A stretch of 64,000 nt of DNA from CAVUCH01 sp963739995 (GTDB lineage Bacteria > Acidobacteriota > Vicinamibacteria > Vicinamibacterales > JAENWD01). The notes beneath the pieces were generated by a model that searched no databases, was not told the origin of the DNA, and was given only the letters and a program-made list of their open reading frames with translations. The stretch spans positions 124,001 through 188,000 of the forward strand of contig CAVUCH010000004.1 of NCBI GenBank assembly GCA_963739995.1, given 5' to 3'. Positions 9,258 to 18,603 of the stretch are shown in pieces. A program made the translations under genes and the position numbers. Position 1 is the first letter of the stretch, and each line of letters starts with the position of its first letter.

Positions 9258-9968
9258 ATGCACGCTCCGGGGTCACGAGAGACGGGCGCCAGACGGTACG
9301 ACCCTCCGTGGTGGGACCATCAACGGCATCCGCTCGTCGGGCTCCGGCGGGGGATCACCGCCCTGCTCGACGACCCGTCAATCCCCGCGACCCGCGGCAC
9401 CGTCGTCGACTTCGGTTGCGGCGATCGACCATATGAGTCGTTGATCCGCAACCGGGGGTTCGAGTACATCGGCTGCGATCTCGACGAGCACGGAGACGTG
9501 CTGTTCGTACCGGGTGCACCGGTGCCGCTTCCGAGCGGATCCGCTTCAGGAGTGCTGTCATGCCAGGTACTGGAACACGTGTGGGATCTCGACTGGTACC
9601 TCGGTGAATGCCATCGACTGCTCGCACCAGGCGGTTGGCTGCTACTGTCAACGCACGGAACCTGGCCATATCATCCTCACCCCTCCGACTACCGGCGGTG
9701 GACGCGCGACGGGCTGGCGTCGGAACTGCAGACCCGTGGCTTCCCGGTCCAGACCATCCACGGCCTGATCGGTCCACTCGCGTGGACGACGCAGATCCGC
9801 GCGCTCGGCTTCCGGCAGGTGTTGACCGCCGTCTCCCCGCTCCGGCTGCTCATCCCGCCGCTCATGATGGTCATGAACGTGCGGATGCTGCTGGAGGACG
9901 CGATCACGCCGCGGTCGATCGTCGAGGTCAACGCGTGCATCTATGTCGCCCTGTGCGTGCGCGGGTGA
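9258..9968 (+). CDS. Class I SAM-dependent methyltransferase
   Basis: Methyltransferase of the Methyltransf_11/23 type, 236 residues. Motif I is GTVVDFGCGDRPYESLI, followed by an acidic loop (YIGCDLDEHGDV) for the SAM ribose. Motif IV region reads GVLSCQVLEHVWDLDWYLGECHRLLAPGG, and THGTWPYHPHPSDYRRWTRDGL follows, as in sugar- or polysaccharide-linked methyltransferases. It starts 62 bases from the divergent gene that begins at 9195, so this gap must hold both promoters. It is followed on the same strand by a second methyltransferase and a GT4 gene, suggesting one transcript. Substrate unknown. Confidence 0.85.
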   Translation: MHAPGSRETGARRYDPPWWDHQRHPLVGLRRGITALLDDPSIPATRGTVVDFGCGDRPYESLIRNRGFEYIGCDLDEHGDVLFVPGAPVPLPSGSASGVLSCQVLEHVWDLDWYLGECHRLLAPGGWLLLSTHGTWPYHPHPSDYRRWTRDGLASELQTRGFPVQTIHGLIGPLAWTTQIRALGFRQVLTAVSPLRLLIPPLMMVMNVRMLLEDAITPRSIVEVNACIYVALCVRG

Positions 9969-10011
9969 TGAGCCCGGGGCTGCTCGAAGCATCGCGTTCG
10001 CGAGTCGCTGC

Positions 10012-10629
10012 ATGAGCCCGCTGCCTCGGCGTTTCACGGCGTATCGCGAGCGGGTTGTGGCGCTGGCCGAGAAGCTGCTCGCCGGCTGTGAACGTGCGGA
10101 GCTCGCCCTTGATTTCGGGTGCGGTGACGGCTGGTTTGCCGAGCAGTTCGTCACGCGCGGACTCACGGACCATGTGATCGGCGCGGAAGTGCGAATGCGT
10201 GCGGCGTCGCTGATCCGCCCCGTCCTGTTCGACGGGCAACGGATGCCCTTCCGGGACCGTGCCTTCGAACTGACCTACGCGATCGACGCTCTCCACCACT
10301 CCGAGTCTCCTGAAAAGGCAATCACAGAACTGCTGCGCTGCACACGCGATCGATTCCTGCTCAAGGATCACACCTACGACGATCGCCCGGGCTGGTACGC
10401 CTTGGCGCTCCTCGACGAGCTGGGGAATCGCAGGTTTGGCGTGCCTTCGCCGCACGCGTATCAGAAGCGGTGGGAGTGGAATGCGTGCATCGAGCGGGCG
10501 GGGTTCGAACTCGAGCGCGTGCTTCACCCGGCCCCTTGCCACAGCGGTGCGCTCGGTGCGCTGACGAACAGATATCAGTTCATCGCGCTCTGGCGGCGCG
10601 CGGCCGGTAGAGCCAACTCCGGGGTCTGA
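10012..10629 (+). CDS. Class I SAM-dependent methyltransferase
   Basis: About 205 residues with motif I ELALDFGCGDGWFAEQF, then LFDGQRMPFRDRAFELTYAIDALHHSESPEKAITELLRC, which is the usual Methyltransf_11 core. The ATG at 10012 gives a compact N-terminus (MSPLPRRFTAYRERV); an upstream in-frame start at 9943 would overlap the preceding gene and gives unlikely sequence. It is the second gene of the 9258-11758 group and is followed after 4 bases by the GT4 gene, a spacing that implies co-translation. The acceptor, possibly a lipid-linked sugar intermediate, cannot be told from the sequence. Confidence 0.82.
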   Translation: MSPLPRRFTAYRERVVALAEKLLAGCERAELALDFGCGDGWFAEQFVTRGLTDHVIGAEVRMRAASLIRPVLFDGQRMPFRDRAFELTYAIDALHHSESPEKAITELLRCTRDRFLLKDHTYDDRPGWYALALLDELGNRRFGVPSPHAYQKRWEWNACIERAGFELERVLHPAPCHSGALGALTNRYQFIALWRRAAGRANSGV

Positions 10630-10633
10630 CGCC

Positions 10634-11758
10634 GTGCGCCTGTTGATCGTCACGCACTTCTTCCCGGAGCATGGCGGAGGGATCGAAATCGTGGCAGGTC
10701 AGCTGGCCGCCCGCTTCGCCGGCCGCGGCGCGACCGTCGAGTGGGTGGCAACCGACGAGGGGCCGACACGCGCCACCGGCGCGCATCCCGTGCCTGGATG
10801 GAATCCTCTGGAAACCCCGTTCGGAGTGCCCTATCCGCTGTGGGGCCCGGCAGCGCTCGCCAGGCTCTGGTCGGCGGTGAAGCGGTGCGACGTCGCCCAC
10901 CTTCACGACGCACTCTACGCGAGCAGTGTGGCGGCCGCCACGATCCTGCGGCTGCTGCGGAAGCCGTTCGTGCTCACCCAGCATGTCGGTGTCGTGCCGT
11001 ACCGCAATGTTCTGCTCCGCACAGCGATGCACGCTGGCAACCGGCGACTCGCTGGAACCGTCATGCGCCAGGCGTCGGGCACCGTGTTCTGCAGCAGTAC
11101 GACCGAGCGGTACTTCACAAACCTGCTGGGGCCCATGCCCCACCGCATGATTGCCAACGGCGTCGACCTCGACACGTTTCATCCGGCTCATGCCGGCCGC
11201 AAGGCGCTACGCGATGAGTTCGGCTGGCCCGCAGACCGTCCCGTGTGTCTCTTCGTGGGGCGCTACGTAGAGAAGAAGGGCATCAGGGTGCTCAAAGCGC
11301 TCGCCCGGCGGCTGTCACATGTCCTGTGGGTATTCGCGGGACGCGGACCCGAGGATCCGGCAGGGTGGAGCTTCGACAACGTGGTCTCGATGGGCGCGCT
11401 GCCGGCGGAGCGGCTGGCCAGACTGTATCGCGCCAGTGACCTGTTCGTCCTTCCTTCGGTTGGCGAGGGATTTCCTCTTGTCGTTCAGGAGAGCATGGCG
11501 TGCGGCACACCCGTGGTCGTCAGCAGTGAGACGGCCCGGGCGTACCCGCGACTCGAAGCGGTTGCGTGGCACGCTGAACCTACAGTGCCGGCGTTCCTCG
11601 AGGCTGTGCAACGGGCGCTCGAGGACCCGGACAGGGCCGATGGGCGACGCAGCCGCGCAGCTGAATTTGCGGCGGCCGAGTGGGATTGGGATCGGTGTGC
11701 GGATGAGTACTGGGCACTGCTCGAAGCGATCAAGGCCGGCCGCGGTGAGGACCCGTGA
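10634..11758 (+). CDS. Glycosyltransferase family 4 (GT-B fold)
   Basis: Cytoplasmic retaining glycosyltransferase, 374 residues. The N-terminal Rossmann domain opens MRLLIVTHFFPEHGGGIEIVAGQLAARF, the typical GT4 acceptor-domain start. The C-terminal donor domain carries LFVGRYVEKKGIRVLKAL and the E-x7-E region DLFVLPSVGEGFPLVVQESMACGTPVV, which binds the nucleotide-sugar. It starts with GTG at 10634, 4 bases after the methyltransferase stop. It would transfer a nucleotide-activated sugar to a lipid-linked acceptor in the same pathway as the adjacent GT2 and GT87 proteins; specificity cannot be read. Confidence 0.9.
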   Translation: MRLLIVTHFFPEHGGGIEIVAGQLAARFAGRGATVEWVATDEGPTRATGAHPVPGWNPLETPFGVPYPLWGPAALARLWSAVKRCDVAHLHDALYASSVAAATILRLLRKPFVLTQHVGVVPYRNVLLRTAMHAGNRRLAGTVMRQASGTVFCSSTTERYFTNLLGPMPHRMIANGVDLDTFHPAHAGRKALRDEFGWPADRPVCLFVGRYVEKKGIRVLKALARRLSHVLWVFAGRGPEDPAGWSFDNVVSMGALPAERLARLYRASDLFVLPSVGEGFPLVVQESMACGTPVVVSSETARAYPRLEAVAWHAEPTVPAFLEAVQRALEDPDRADGRRSRAAEFAAAEWDWDRCADEYWALLEAIKAGRGEDP

Positions 11759-11776
11759 TGGGTGGCACCACGGGTT

Positions 11777-13033
11777 TCAAAAGGGAGGGAGGTCTGTCCG
11801 TGAGTGCCGATCCGCCCGCAGCACGTCTGGCGGGACGCCGGTCTGCGCGGCCAAGGGCTGTCGTTCGACCTCCATGAGACTCACGAGAAAGGATGCGAAC
11901 ACGGTCTGCACGCCGAGCACCATCAGGGCCATGCCGACCACGATCTGCCGGACCGCCATCAGTGCTCCGTAGCCGGAACGCACCCAGTCCACGACGACTT
12001 CCAGTTCGATCGCGGCGCCTGCGGCCAATAGAAGGAGACCGGCCAGAACGCCTCGTTCCAGCGAGAACGAGCGGCGCAGCCCCCTGAGCCAGCGACCCCG
12101 GTGCGCAAAGCCCGCGGCCATCGAGTACGCCTTCGCAAGCACATCGAACAGCACGAGGTTGTAGCCGAGGATCAGCATGCTGGCGCCGAACAGCAAGGGG
12201 TGGTAATCCCATGTGCGTCCCAGGAACGTGCGAGGTCCGGGCAGGAGGGCGCCCGCGATGGCGCCGCCGGAGATCATGAGCAGCAGCCCTGGCAGCAGAA
12301 ACAGGTACGACGGCGAGAACAGCAGCATGAACCGCACGTGCCGCCAGGCATCCCTGAACCCTTCGAGCTTCGATTCTCCGAGTCGGGGGTGATACGTGAT
12401 CGGTATCTCCGCAATGCGGAGCCGTTCGCGAAGCGCGCTGACGATCATCTCGGAGGCGAACTCCATCCCGATGGCGCCAAGACGCATCCGTTCCCAGGCG
12501 TCTCGCGTGAACGCGCGCATGCCGCAGTGCGCATCGGAGACGCGCGTGCGGAACAGCAGCCGGAGCATGCCGGACAGGAGCGGGTTTCCAATCCACCGGT
12601 GCGACCAGCTCATCGCCCCGCGCCGGATGTCGCCGCGCAGACGATCCCCGATCACCAGATCGGCGCGTCCCTCGAGCAGCGGTGTGGTGAACCGGGGAAT
12701 GTCCTGGAAGTCGTAGGTGTCGTCGCCGTCTCCCATGACGAAGTACTGACCGCGGGCGGCGGCGAAGCCCGCCAGATAGGCGGAGCCATACCCGCGTCTC
12801 GGCTCGTACACCAGTTCTGCACCAGCGCGGAGGGCCGCCTCCGCGGACCCGTCCGTCGACCCGTTGTCGACGACGACAACCTCCCCGCTCATCGCCTGCC
12901 CGGCCAGCGCTCGCCGCGCCTTTTCGACGCACGTGGCGATCGCGCGCACCTCGTTCAGGCAAGGGATGACGACCGATACGACGGGTCGATCCGGTCGTAG
13001 GGCGGTGTCTTTGAAGCCGCTGTCAATTGGCAC
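11777..13033 (-). CDS. Glycosyltransferase family 2, DPM1/GtrB-like with membrane tail
   Basis: 418 residues. The catalytic GT-A domain reads VVSVVIPCLNEVRAIATCV, VVVDNGSTDGSAEAAL, and the metal-binding GDGDDTYDFQDIPRF; the later HCGMRAFTRDAWERM loop belongs to the polyprenyl-phosphate sugar synthase group. It is followed by about four hydrophobic helices (FMLLFSPSYLFLLPGLLLMI, LLFGASMLILGYNLVLFDVL, then two more) and a charged tail. In this group the enzyme loads a sugar onto undecaprenyl phosphate, which supplies GT-C enzymes such as the GT87 proteins in this region. It overlaps head to head with the possible TTG start of the gene at 13072. Confidence 0.88.
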   Translation of the reverse strand: MPIDSGFKDTALRPDRPVVSVVIPCLNEVRAIATCVEKARRALAGQAMSGEVVVVDNGSTDGSAEAALRAGAELVYEPRRGYGSAYLAGFAAARGQYFVMGDGDDTYDFQDIPRFTTPLLEGRADLVIGDRLRGDIRRGAMSWSHRWIGNPLLSGMLRLLFRTRVSDAHCGMRAFTRDAWERMRLGAIGMEFASEMIVSALRERLRIAEIPITYHPRLGESKLEGFRDAWRHVRFMLLFSPSYLFLLPGLLLMISGGAIAGALLPGPRTFLGRTWDYHPLLFGASMLILGYNLVLFDVLAKAYSMAAGFAHRGRWLRGLRRSFSLERGVLAGLLLLAAGAAIELEVVVDWVRSGYGALMAVRQIVVGMALMVLGVQTVFASFLVSLMEVERQPLAAQTGVPPDVLRADRHSRTDLPPF

Positions 13034-13071
13034 GGGTCCTCGCAGAGTTCCACGGTGATACTGTTGCCGAA

Positions 13072-14488
13072 GTGAACTCGATCGGTACCGACGACGACTC
13101 GCGCTGGATACACCTGCTTCGCCCGCGCACTCCCGAAGCTGTGAGCGCCGGCATCGTTCTCCTGTCGTTCACGACCCTCGCGGCGTTCATGCCCGCCCAG
13201 AACGACACCTGGTGGCATCTGGCCACCGGCCGGCGCATCGCCGAGGTCTGGCGCGTCGAGCTCGTCGATCACTTTTCGTGGACCGCCGCCGGGCAGTATT
13301 GGCCGAATTACCAGTGGCTGTCACAACTCGTGTTCTTCGAAACGTACCGCATCGGTGGAATCGCCCTGCTGGCGTTCATAGGGATGCTGCTGGTCGTCGA
13401 TCACCCTCGGGTTGATCTGGCAATCGATGACCGGACCGCCCCTGCTCCGCGGCTTACTGCTGCTCTGCTTCGGGCCGTTGCTCGTCAGCGAGTGGTCGCT
13501 ACGCCCGAAACTGTTCACCCTGTGTGGGATGGCCCTCACCCTGCTGCTTCTGCAGCGCAGGCGATACGTGTGGCTGCCCCCGCTGTTCGCCGTCTGGGCC
13601 AACCTTCACGGGGGGGTGGCCCTCGGCGTTGTTGCCCTGATCGCCGCGTGCAGCGAATCACTGCTGCACGACCGCAGGCGCCTCCCCGAAGTGGCGCTCG
13701 CGTCGGCAGCGAGCGTGTTGATGATGTCGGCGACGCCACTCGGCTTCGCCCTCTTTCCCGACGTGCTGCTCTCGCCAACCCGGGGAGACTTCCGGTACAT
13801 CACCGAATGGCAGCCCGCGGGCAGAGAGCTCTGGACGTTCGGGTTGTTCGTCTTCGCCGCCCCCTTGGCGATCCTGACACTCCGCTTCTGGTCCAACCTG
13901 GACGACCGTGAACGCCTGCTTGCCTACGTTGCGGCTGCAATTCTTCCGCTGGCGTTGATGTCTTCGAGAATAGTCCCGATATTCACAATCGCCGCAGGGC
14001 CGCTGCTGAGCGGCCTGGTGCTGCGCCTTCAGGGTGTAAGTGCCCTGTTCAGAAGCGGCCCGCCTCGGGCCATCCCCTATACCTGGGTCCCCGTGGCGGC
14101 CATATCAGTTGCCGTCACCGCCGTGACCGTCGTCTGGTATGCGCGCCCGCCGGTCCTGGGGTGGGAGCCGATCTCCCGTCCGGCTGTCGCCGCCATCCGC
14201 GCCTGTGGTCGCCCGATGTACAACCACTACGACAATGGTGGTCCCCTGATTTGGTTCGTGCCCGAGCAACCGGTCTTTATCGACAGCCGCCAGCACCCCT
14301 ACCAGGCCTCGTTTGTGGTGGAACACTTCGAGGTCGAGGACTCAGGCAACTACGCGCCGCTGTTCGCGCGTTACGGGTTCCGCTGTGCCGTGCTGCCTCC
14401 GTACTCGAAAGTCAGTCAGGCACTGACGCGCGACGGCTGGCGGGTTACGTACAAGGATGCGGCGTGGGTTGTCGCCGTCAGGCCCTGA
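13072..14488 (+). CDS. Polytopic membrane protein of unknown function, frameshifted
   Basis: Reconstructed gene of about 470 residues. The first part from GTG 13072 reads HLLRPRTPEAVSAGIVLLSF, NDTWWHLATGRRIAEVWRVE, DHFSWTAAGQYWPNYQWLSQ; the D-x-W-W-H-L and (F/Y)SWTxxG pattern is seen in a hypothetical Acidobacteria/Deltaproteobacteria membrane family. At about 13399 the frame changes by one base: GMLLVV continues as ITLGLIWQSMTGPPLLRG in the frame ending at 14488. The second part has about eight helices and a soluble tail (PMYNHYDNGGPLIWFVPEQP, FIDSRQHPYQ). Function is unknown; the topology resembles GT-C enzymes. It converges with the VWA gene with 2 bases between stops if both frames are repaired. 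Confidence 0.65.
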
Positions 14489-14490
14489 GC

Positions 14491-16474
14491 TTACTCCTGG
14501 GGCGCGAAATACCCTTTCTGGCTGATTGCCGTTACTCCCGGTGTGGTGCTGCTGAATCTCGACCTTCCGCCACTTGCCGTCGCGCGTGGAATTCTTTGAC
14601 GTGTAGCCGACGACGTACCGCTTGCGAAGGTTTTCCACGACGCGGCGGAATTGCTGCGGAAGCGCGGACACGTCCTGCGGAAATGCCGCCTCACCACCCG
14701 ACTCCGCCGCGAGCCGCTCCAGCAGCGCGCGATCGATATTCGTGCCTAGAGCAATGGTGAAAATGGTGGCGTCCACGCTCTTCAGCCGCTCGCGCACATC
14801 TTCGAGGCGGCGGGTACTGCCGGGGCCGTCGCCCCTGTTGTTTTCGTCGCGGCCGTCGGTCATCACTACGACCACGCGGCGTCCCTCGATGCCTCGCAGC
14901 CGCATCAACGCGTTGTACACCGCGTCGTACAGCGCGGTACCGCCAACCGCCTGGTACTTGTCAATCGCTTCGAGGCTCCACGAACGGTTCGTGGTGATGT
15001 CGTGGGCAAACTGCGCGCGATCGGAGAAGAGAATCAATCCGAGGGGGTCCTGCGGGCGCAGCGCCTGCACGAAGCTGCGGGCTGCCGACTTCACGTCTTC
15101 CGCCACCTTCCGCATGCTGCCGCTGGTGTCGAGCGCGAACACGATGGAGACGGGCGACACCGCCTCCTGGAACACGTCCACCGTCTGCTCGACGCCATCC
15201 TCGATCACCCGGAGGGTATCCGCCGAGACGTTCAGCAACTGCCGGTTGGCATCGACCATCGTGAACTCGATGGCCGGGCGCACGGGCGGCGGCTTCGGCG
15301 CGAAGTAGCCCGGGCGCGTTCGGACCGTGAACCTCGGGTCCGCGGCCTGCACGTTGATTCTCCGCCAGCTCCCGTCGACCCTCTGGTTCTTGGGCGTGTA
15401 GCTGAGCAGGTACCGCAACTGCACGTCTGATGCAACCTGTTCGTGAACGGGCCGCAACTCGATCTCGCGCGCCGGAAAGAACGCCCGGCCGCCGGTCTCG
15501 GTGGCCAGCCGCTTCAGCAGCCGCTCGCCCCTGATGGAGATTCCCGCCACGCCGCCGATGCCGACGACATAGACGGCCGCACCGCTCTTCTGTACCGCCA
15601 CCAGGACATCGTCGAACGCCCTCGTGCTGTGCTCGTCGTACCCGTCGGTGATGAGCACGATCGCATGGCGGCCTTCCATCCCGGCGATGAGGCGCGAGGC
15701 GTTCTCGAGAGAGTCCAGGATGGCGGTGCCTCCCTGGGGCTTGATGTTCCTGATGGCGTCGGTGACGGTGCGGCGATCGTCGGTAGGTCCGGTTACGGCG
15801 CCGAGCGCCTTCGAGAACGGCGCGACGACGATGCGATCCTGCGGGCGCAGGTAACCCGCGAGCGTGCTCGCGGCGTCCCGAACGAAGTCGATGCGCCGCC
15901 CCATGCTCTGGCTGCTGTCGACGAGCAGCGTGTACGTCGCGGGCAGCGTCTCCGATCGCACCAGGTCCAGCGCCTGCGGCACGTCGTCTTCGAGCACCGC
16001 GAATGTCGATGCCGGCAAGCCCGTCACGAAGCGCCCGAAGCGATCCTGCACCGTGGTCTCGAGGATCACGCTCGACACTTCGGACTTCTCGATCACCTCG
16101 AACGGTTTCAGCAGCACCACATCGCGCGCGCTCCGGCCGAGCGCATCGGTAACCTCGGCGGCGATTTCGCGAGGCACGAACGGGTTCTCGTCGGCCCACT
16201 CGACGGCCCATGGCGGGCCTTCGCTGACCTCTCCCAGCAGGACGTCGTCGACCAGGATCCGCACCGGGTTGAGGCCAATACCATCAGCCGCCTGTACCTG
16301 CGCGACTATCCTGACCACACCGGCGGTGCCGGTGCGTCCGAGCGGCGACGTGATGCGGATGGAGAGCGGCTCGTCCCGTTCAGGCGATGCAGCCGCAGCT
16401 GCCGAAACGAGCAGGACGAGGGCGACAATCGCGCGGAGAATGTGACGTTTCACGAGCCGTTCGGGACCCTTCAT
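14491..16474 (-). CDS. Double VWFA-related (Acidobacterial-type) secreted protein
   Basis: About 660 residues with a signal peptide (HILRAIVALVLLVSAAAAAS), a beta-sandwich-like segment, then two VWA domains of the Acidobacterial VWFA-related type. The first begins ETTVQDRFGRFVTGLPASTF with MIDAS DSSQS and ITDGYDEHS; the second has TMVDANRQLLNVSADTLRV, MIDAS DTSGS and MTDGRDENN. Each half ends in RYLLSYTPKNQ or RYVVGYTSKNS. At about 14555 the frame shifts: the end that matches the family (PGVTAISQKGYFAPQE, stop at 14491) lies one base out of phase; the unshifted frame would run to 14342 into the convergent gene. It is last in the Tad operon and overlaps the ATPase gene by ATGA. A role as surface or periplasmic pilus partner is inferred. 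Confidence 0.85.
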
Positions 16475-17803
16475 GCATGGGAGGCGGAGGGCGACAAGGA
16501 CGACGCGTCGGAATCGTCCACGAAGTAACTGTCGCAGGCCGCCCGCAGCAGCGCTGGCGTCAGCGTGCGCGGCTTACCGTGGTACTCGGCGACCGTCAGG
16601 GCGTGTTCGATCAGGTCGCGAGGGTGGCACCCGCGCAGCGGGATGCCGCGCGGCTCGTAGTAGGATTCGAGCAGATCGTCGACAACACGGTGGTCGAAGT
16701 GAACCCCTTTTCCAGCACAGTAGTTGCGGAAAATCTGGATGAACTCGTCGCGCGTGGGGCTCTCGCACCACACCTTGTAGTGGATCCGACGGAGAAACGC
16801 CTCGTCCACCAGCTCGAGCGGGCGGATGTTGGTGGCGAACACCACGAGCACCATGAACGGGAAGTCGAACTTCTGTCCGCTCGACAGCGTGAGAAAGTCC
16901 ACCCCTGTCTCGAGCGGAACGATCCACCGGTTCAGCAGCTCCCGTGGCTTCATGCGCTGCCGCCCGAAGTCATCGATCACCAGCACGCCGCCGTTCGCCA
17001 CGGCCTGGACAGGTGCTTTGTAGAATCCGGACACGCCGTTGTAGCTGAGCTCGAGCGATTCGAGCGAGAGCTCTCCCCCGACCATGACCAGTGGTCGGCG
17101 GCATCGGACCCAGCGTCCGTCCACCTCCTCGCTGTGCATGAGGGCGCTGGAGACCTCCCGTTCCGGCACCTGTTCGTGCATGACGGGATCGAACAGCCGA
17201 ACGATCGCCCCTTCCATATCAAGCGCGTGCGGTACGTGGATGTCGCCGTCGAGCAGCTTGGTGATTGCCTGTGAGATGACTGTCTTGCCGTTACCGGGCG
17301 GGCCGTACACGAACATCGAGTGGCCTGCGTTGATTGCAGGTCCGAGCTGGTCGAGCACGCGCTCGCTGACGACGAGGTGCGAGTAGGCCTCACGCACCCG
17401 CGCGCGAAAGGCCGTCTTCGGCGCGTGCGCCTTGAACAACTGCATATAGCGGCGATAGTGCGCCAGCGGTACGGGCGCGGCACCGACATAGTGGCTGCTC
17501 TCGAGGAACAGCTGGGCGCGCGTGCGGCCCGCGTCCGTGATCCGGAAACGGTACGACGGTCCGCCAACCATCGTGCCGCCGCCAATGTCTACGTGCTGAT
17601 GCGATTTGAGCATCAGCATCGCCGGCTCGATGACCGAGTATCGGAGCCCCAGCCGGGAGGCCAGCTCCACTCCGGTGAGCTCGCCGACGAAATGGAGCGT
17701 CTTCAGCGCCAGCTGTACGCACCAGATCGAGCGAGAGACCAGCCTCCTGCAGTGTGGTCGGCGCGGATGGCGGGGGGACGATGTCCTCCGGAAGAGCAGC
17801 CAT
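16471..17803 (-). CDS. AAA+ ATPase with winged-helix-like N-terminus, frameshifted near the start
   Basis: Walker A is MFVYGPPGNGKTVISQAI, Walker B GGVLVIDDFGRQRMKPREL, sensor 1 LVVFATNIRP and sensor 2 GIPLRGCHPRDLIEHAL, so a full AAA+ module occupies about residues 150-390. The N-terminus (ELTGVELASRLGLR ... ITDAGRTRAQ) resembles a winged helix. The frame from 17670 lacks the natural beginning: one extra base at about 17719 separates it from MAALPEDIVPPPSAPTTLQE (ATG at 17803), continuing LSLDLV then VQLALKTLHFVGELTG. The start is 1 base from the lipoprotein stop and the stop overlaps the VWA start, so it is tightly embedded in the Tad operon. It is not a Tad core gene; a MoxR-like partnership with the VWA protein is an attractive inference. 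Confidence 0.82.
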
Positions 17804-17804
17804 A

Positions 17805-18476
17805 TCAGATGCGGGGCGGCTTGCCTGTGAAGCAGTCGCCGGCTGACGCTGGCGTCGGATCATTGAGCCGGTCGAGATTGATGCGGGCCCACACCGCCGC
17901 CGGCTCGAGCTGCACCGCACACCTGTAGGCCGCAGCCGCGCTCGCGCGATCGCCGAGTCCGGTGAGAATGGTGCCAAGCGTGTTCCGCGCGCCCGCCCAC
18001 CGGGGCGCGAAGAAGACCGCCCGGTGCGCATCACCGACTGCTGGCCCGAGCAGTCCCCACTCACGCCACACCCGCGCGCGGGCGTCGTATGCTGCGGCCA
18101 TGCGCGCATTCATTTTGAGGGCATCATCGAAATGTTCGATTGCCAGATCGAGCACGAGTACCCGTTGGTACGCGAGACCGACCCGCAGGTGCGCAACCGC
18201 GGACGGCGCTGCGCGAAGGGCCGCCAGCGACGAGGTCAGCTCGGGATGCATGGATTCCACAGTGGGCAACGACGCTTTGGTCGGGCGCGACGACTCCGTG
18301 ACATTTACGGTGCGCGGGCGTGCCGCCCCCACGGCGTGTGGTCCGGGTTGTCCTACCTCGATCGGGCCCGACCCGGTGCGCCGGATGAAGCGGTTTCGCG
18401 CCCCACCCGAGCACCCGGACGCGAGGAAAGCGGCGGCAAGAAGGGATGCCGCCACACCTGTCCGTCTCAGGACCAC
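17805..18476 (-). CDS. tadD: TadD-like TPR lipoprotein
   Basis: 223 residues. A lipoprotein signal with lipobox (LLAAAFLASGC) is followed by a polar linker and TPR-like helices: VAHLRVGLAYQRVLVLDLAIEHFDDALKMN, AAAYDARARVWREWGLLGPAVGDAHRAVFFAP, AGARNTLGTILTGLGDRASAAAAYRCAVQLEP. TPR lipoproteins of this kind (TadD) are pilotins or assembly factors for Tad secretins. Its position right behind tadC supports the TadD role, although the sequence is divergent and the name rests on context. It begins with GTG directly after the stop of the preceding 32-codon gene with no spacer, so translation is probably coupled. Confidence 0.78.
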   Translation of the reverse strand: MVLRRTGVAASLLAAAFLASGCSGGARNRFIRRTGSGPIEVGQPGPHAVGAARPRTVNVTESSRPTKASLPTVESMHPELTSSLAALRAAPSAVAHLRVGLAYQRVLVLDLAIEHFDDALKMNARMAAAYDARARVWREWGLLGPAVGDAHRAVFFAPRWAGARNTLGTILTGLGDRASAAAAYRCAVQLEPAAVWARINLDRLNDPTPASAGDCFTGKPPRI

Positions 18477-18575
18477 CTAATCGTCGTCCTTCGCCAGGCG
18501 CGCGCGCCGTCGCATCAGATATAGGACAAGGGCCACGAGCGCTCCAGCACCTGCCACCATCGTTGTCGTATCCAT
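18477..18575 (-). CDS. Single-pass micro-membrane-protein, YLMRRR type (32 aa), in Tad operon
   Basis: A 32-codon gene too short for usual gene calling. It starts MDTTTM, has one hydrophobic helix (VAGAGALVALVL), then YLMRRRARLAK and an acidic DDD end. A consensus GGAGGAG lies 3 bases from the ATG, and its stop TAG touches the GTG of the TadD-like lipoprotein, so it sits in the operon with coupled translation. The gene at 6890-7000 encodes a paralogue with the same order (MDT, one helix, Y-x-MRRR-x-RL-x-K). Orientation by the positive-inside rule would put the arginines in the cytoplasm, next to the TadB/TadC/CpaF motor. Function unknown; a motor-associated peptide is speculation. Confidence 0.72.
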   Translation of the reverse strand: MDTTTMVAGAGALVALVLYLMRRRARLAKDDD

Positions 18576-18603
18576 TCGCTCCTCCTTCGAAAAGCCGGCC
18601 CGA

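Noticed and set aside
14342..14490. Extension of the VWA frame to 14342
   Set aside because: The natural family ending (GYFAPQE) is in the neighbouring frame and stops at 14491; the extension would overlap the convergent gene.
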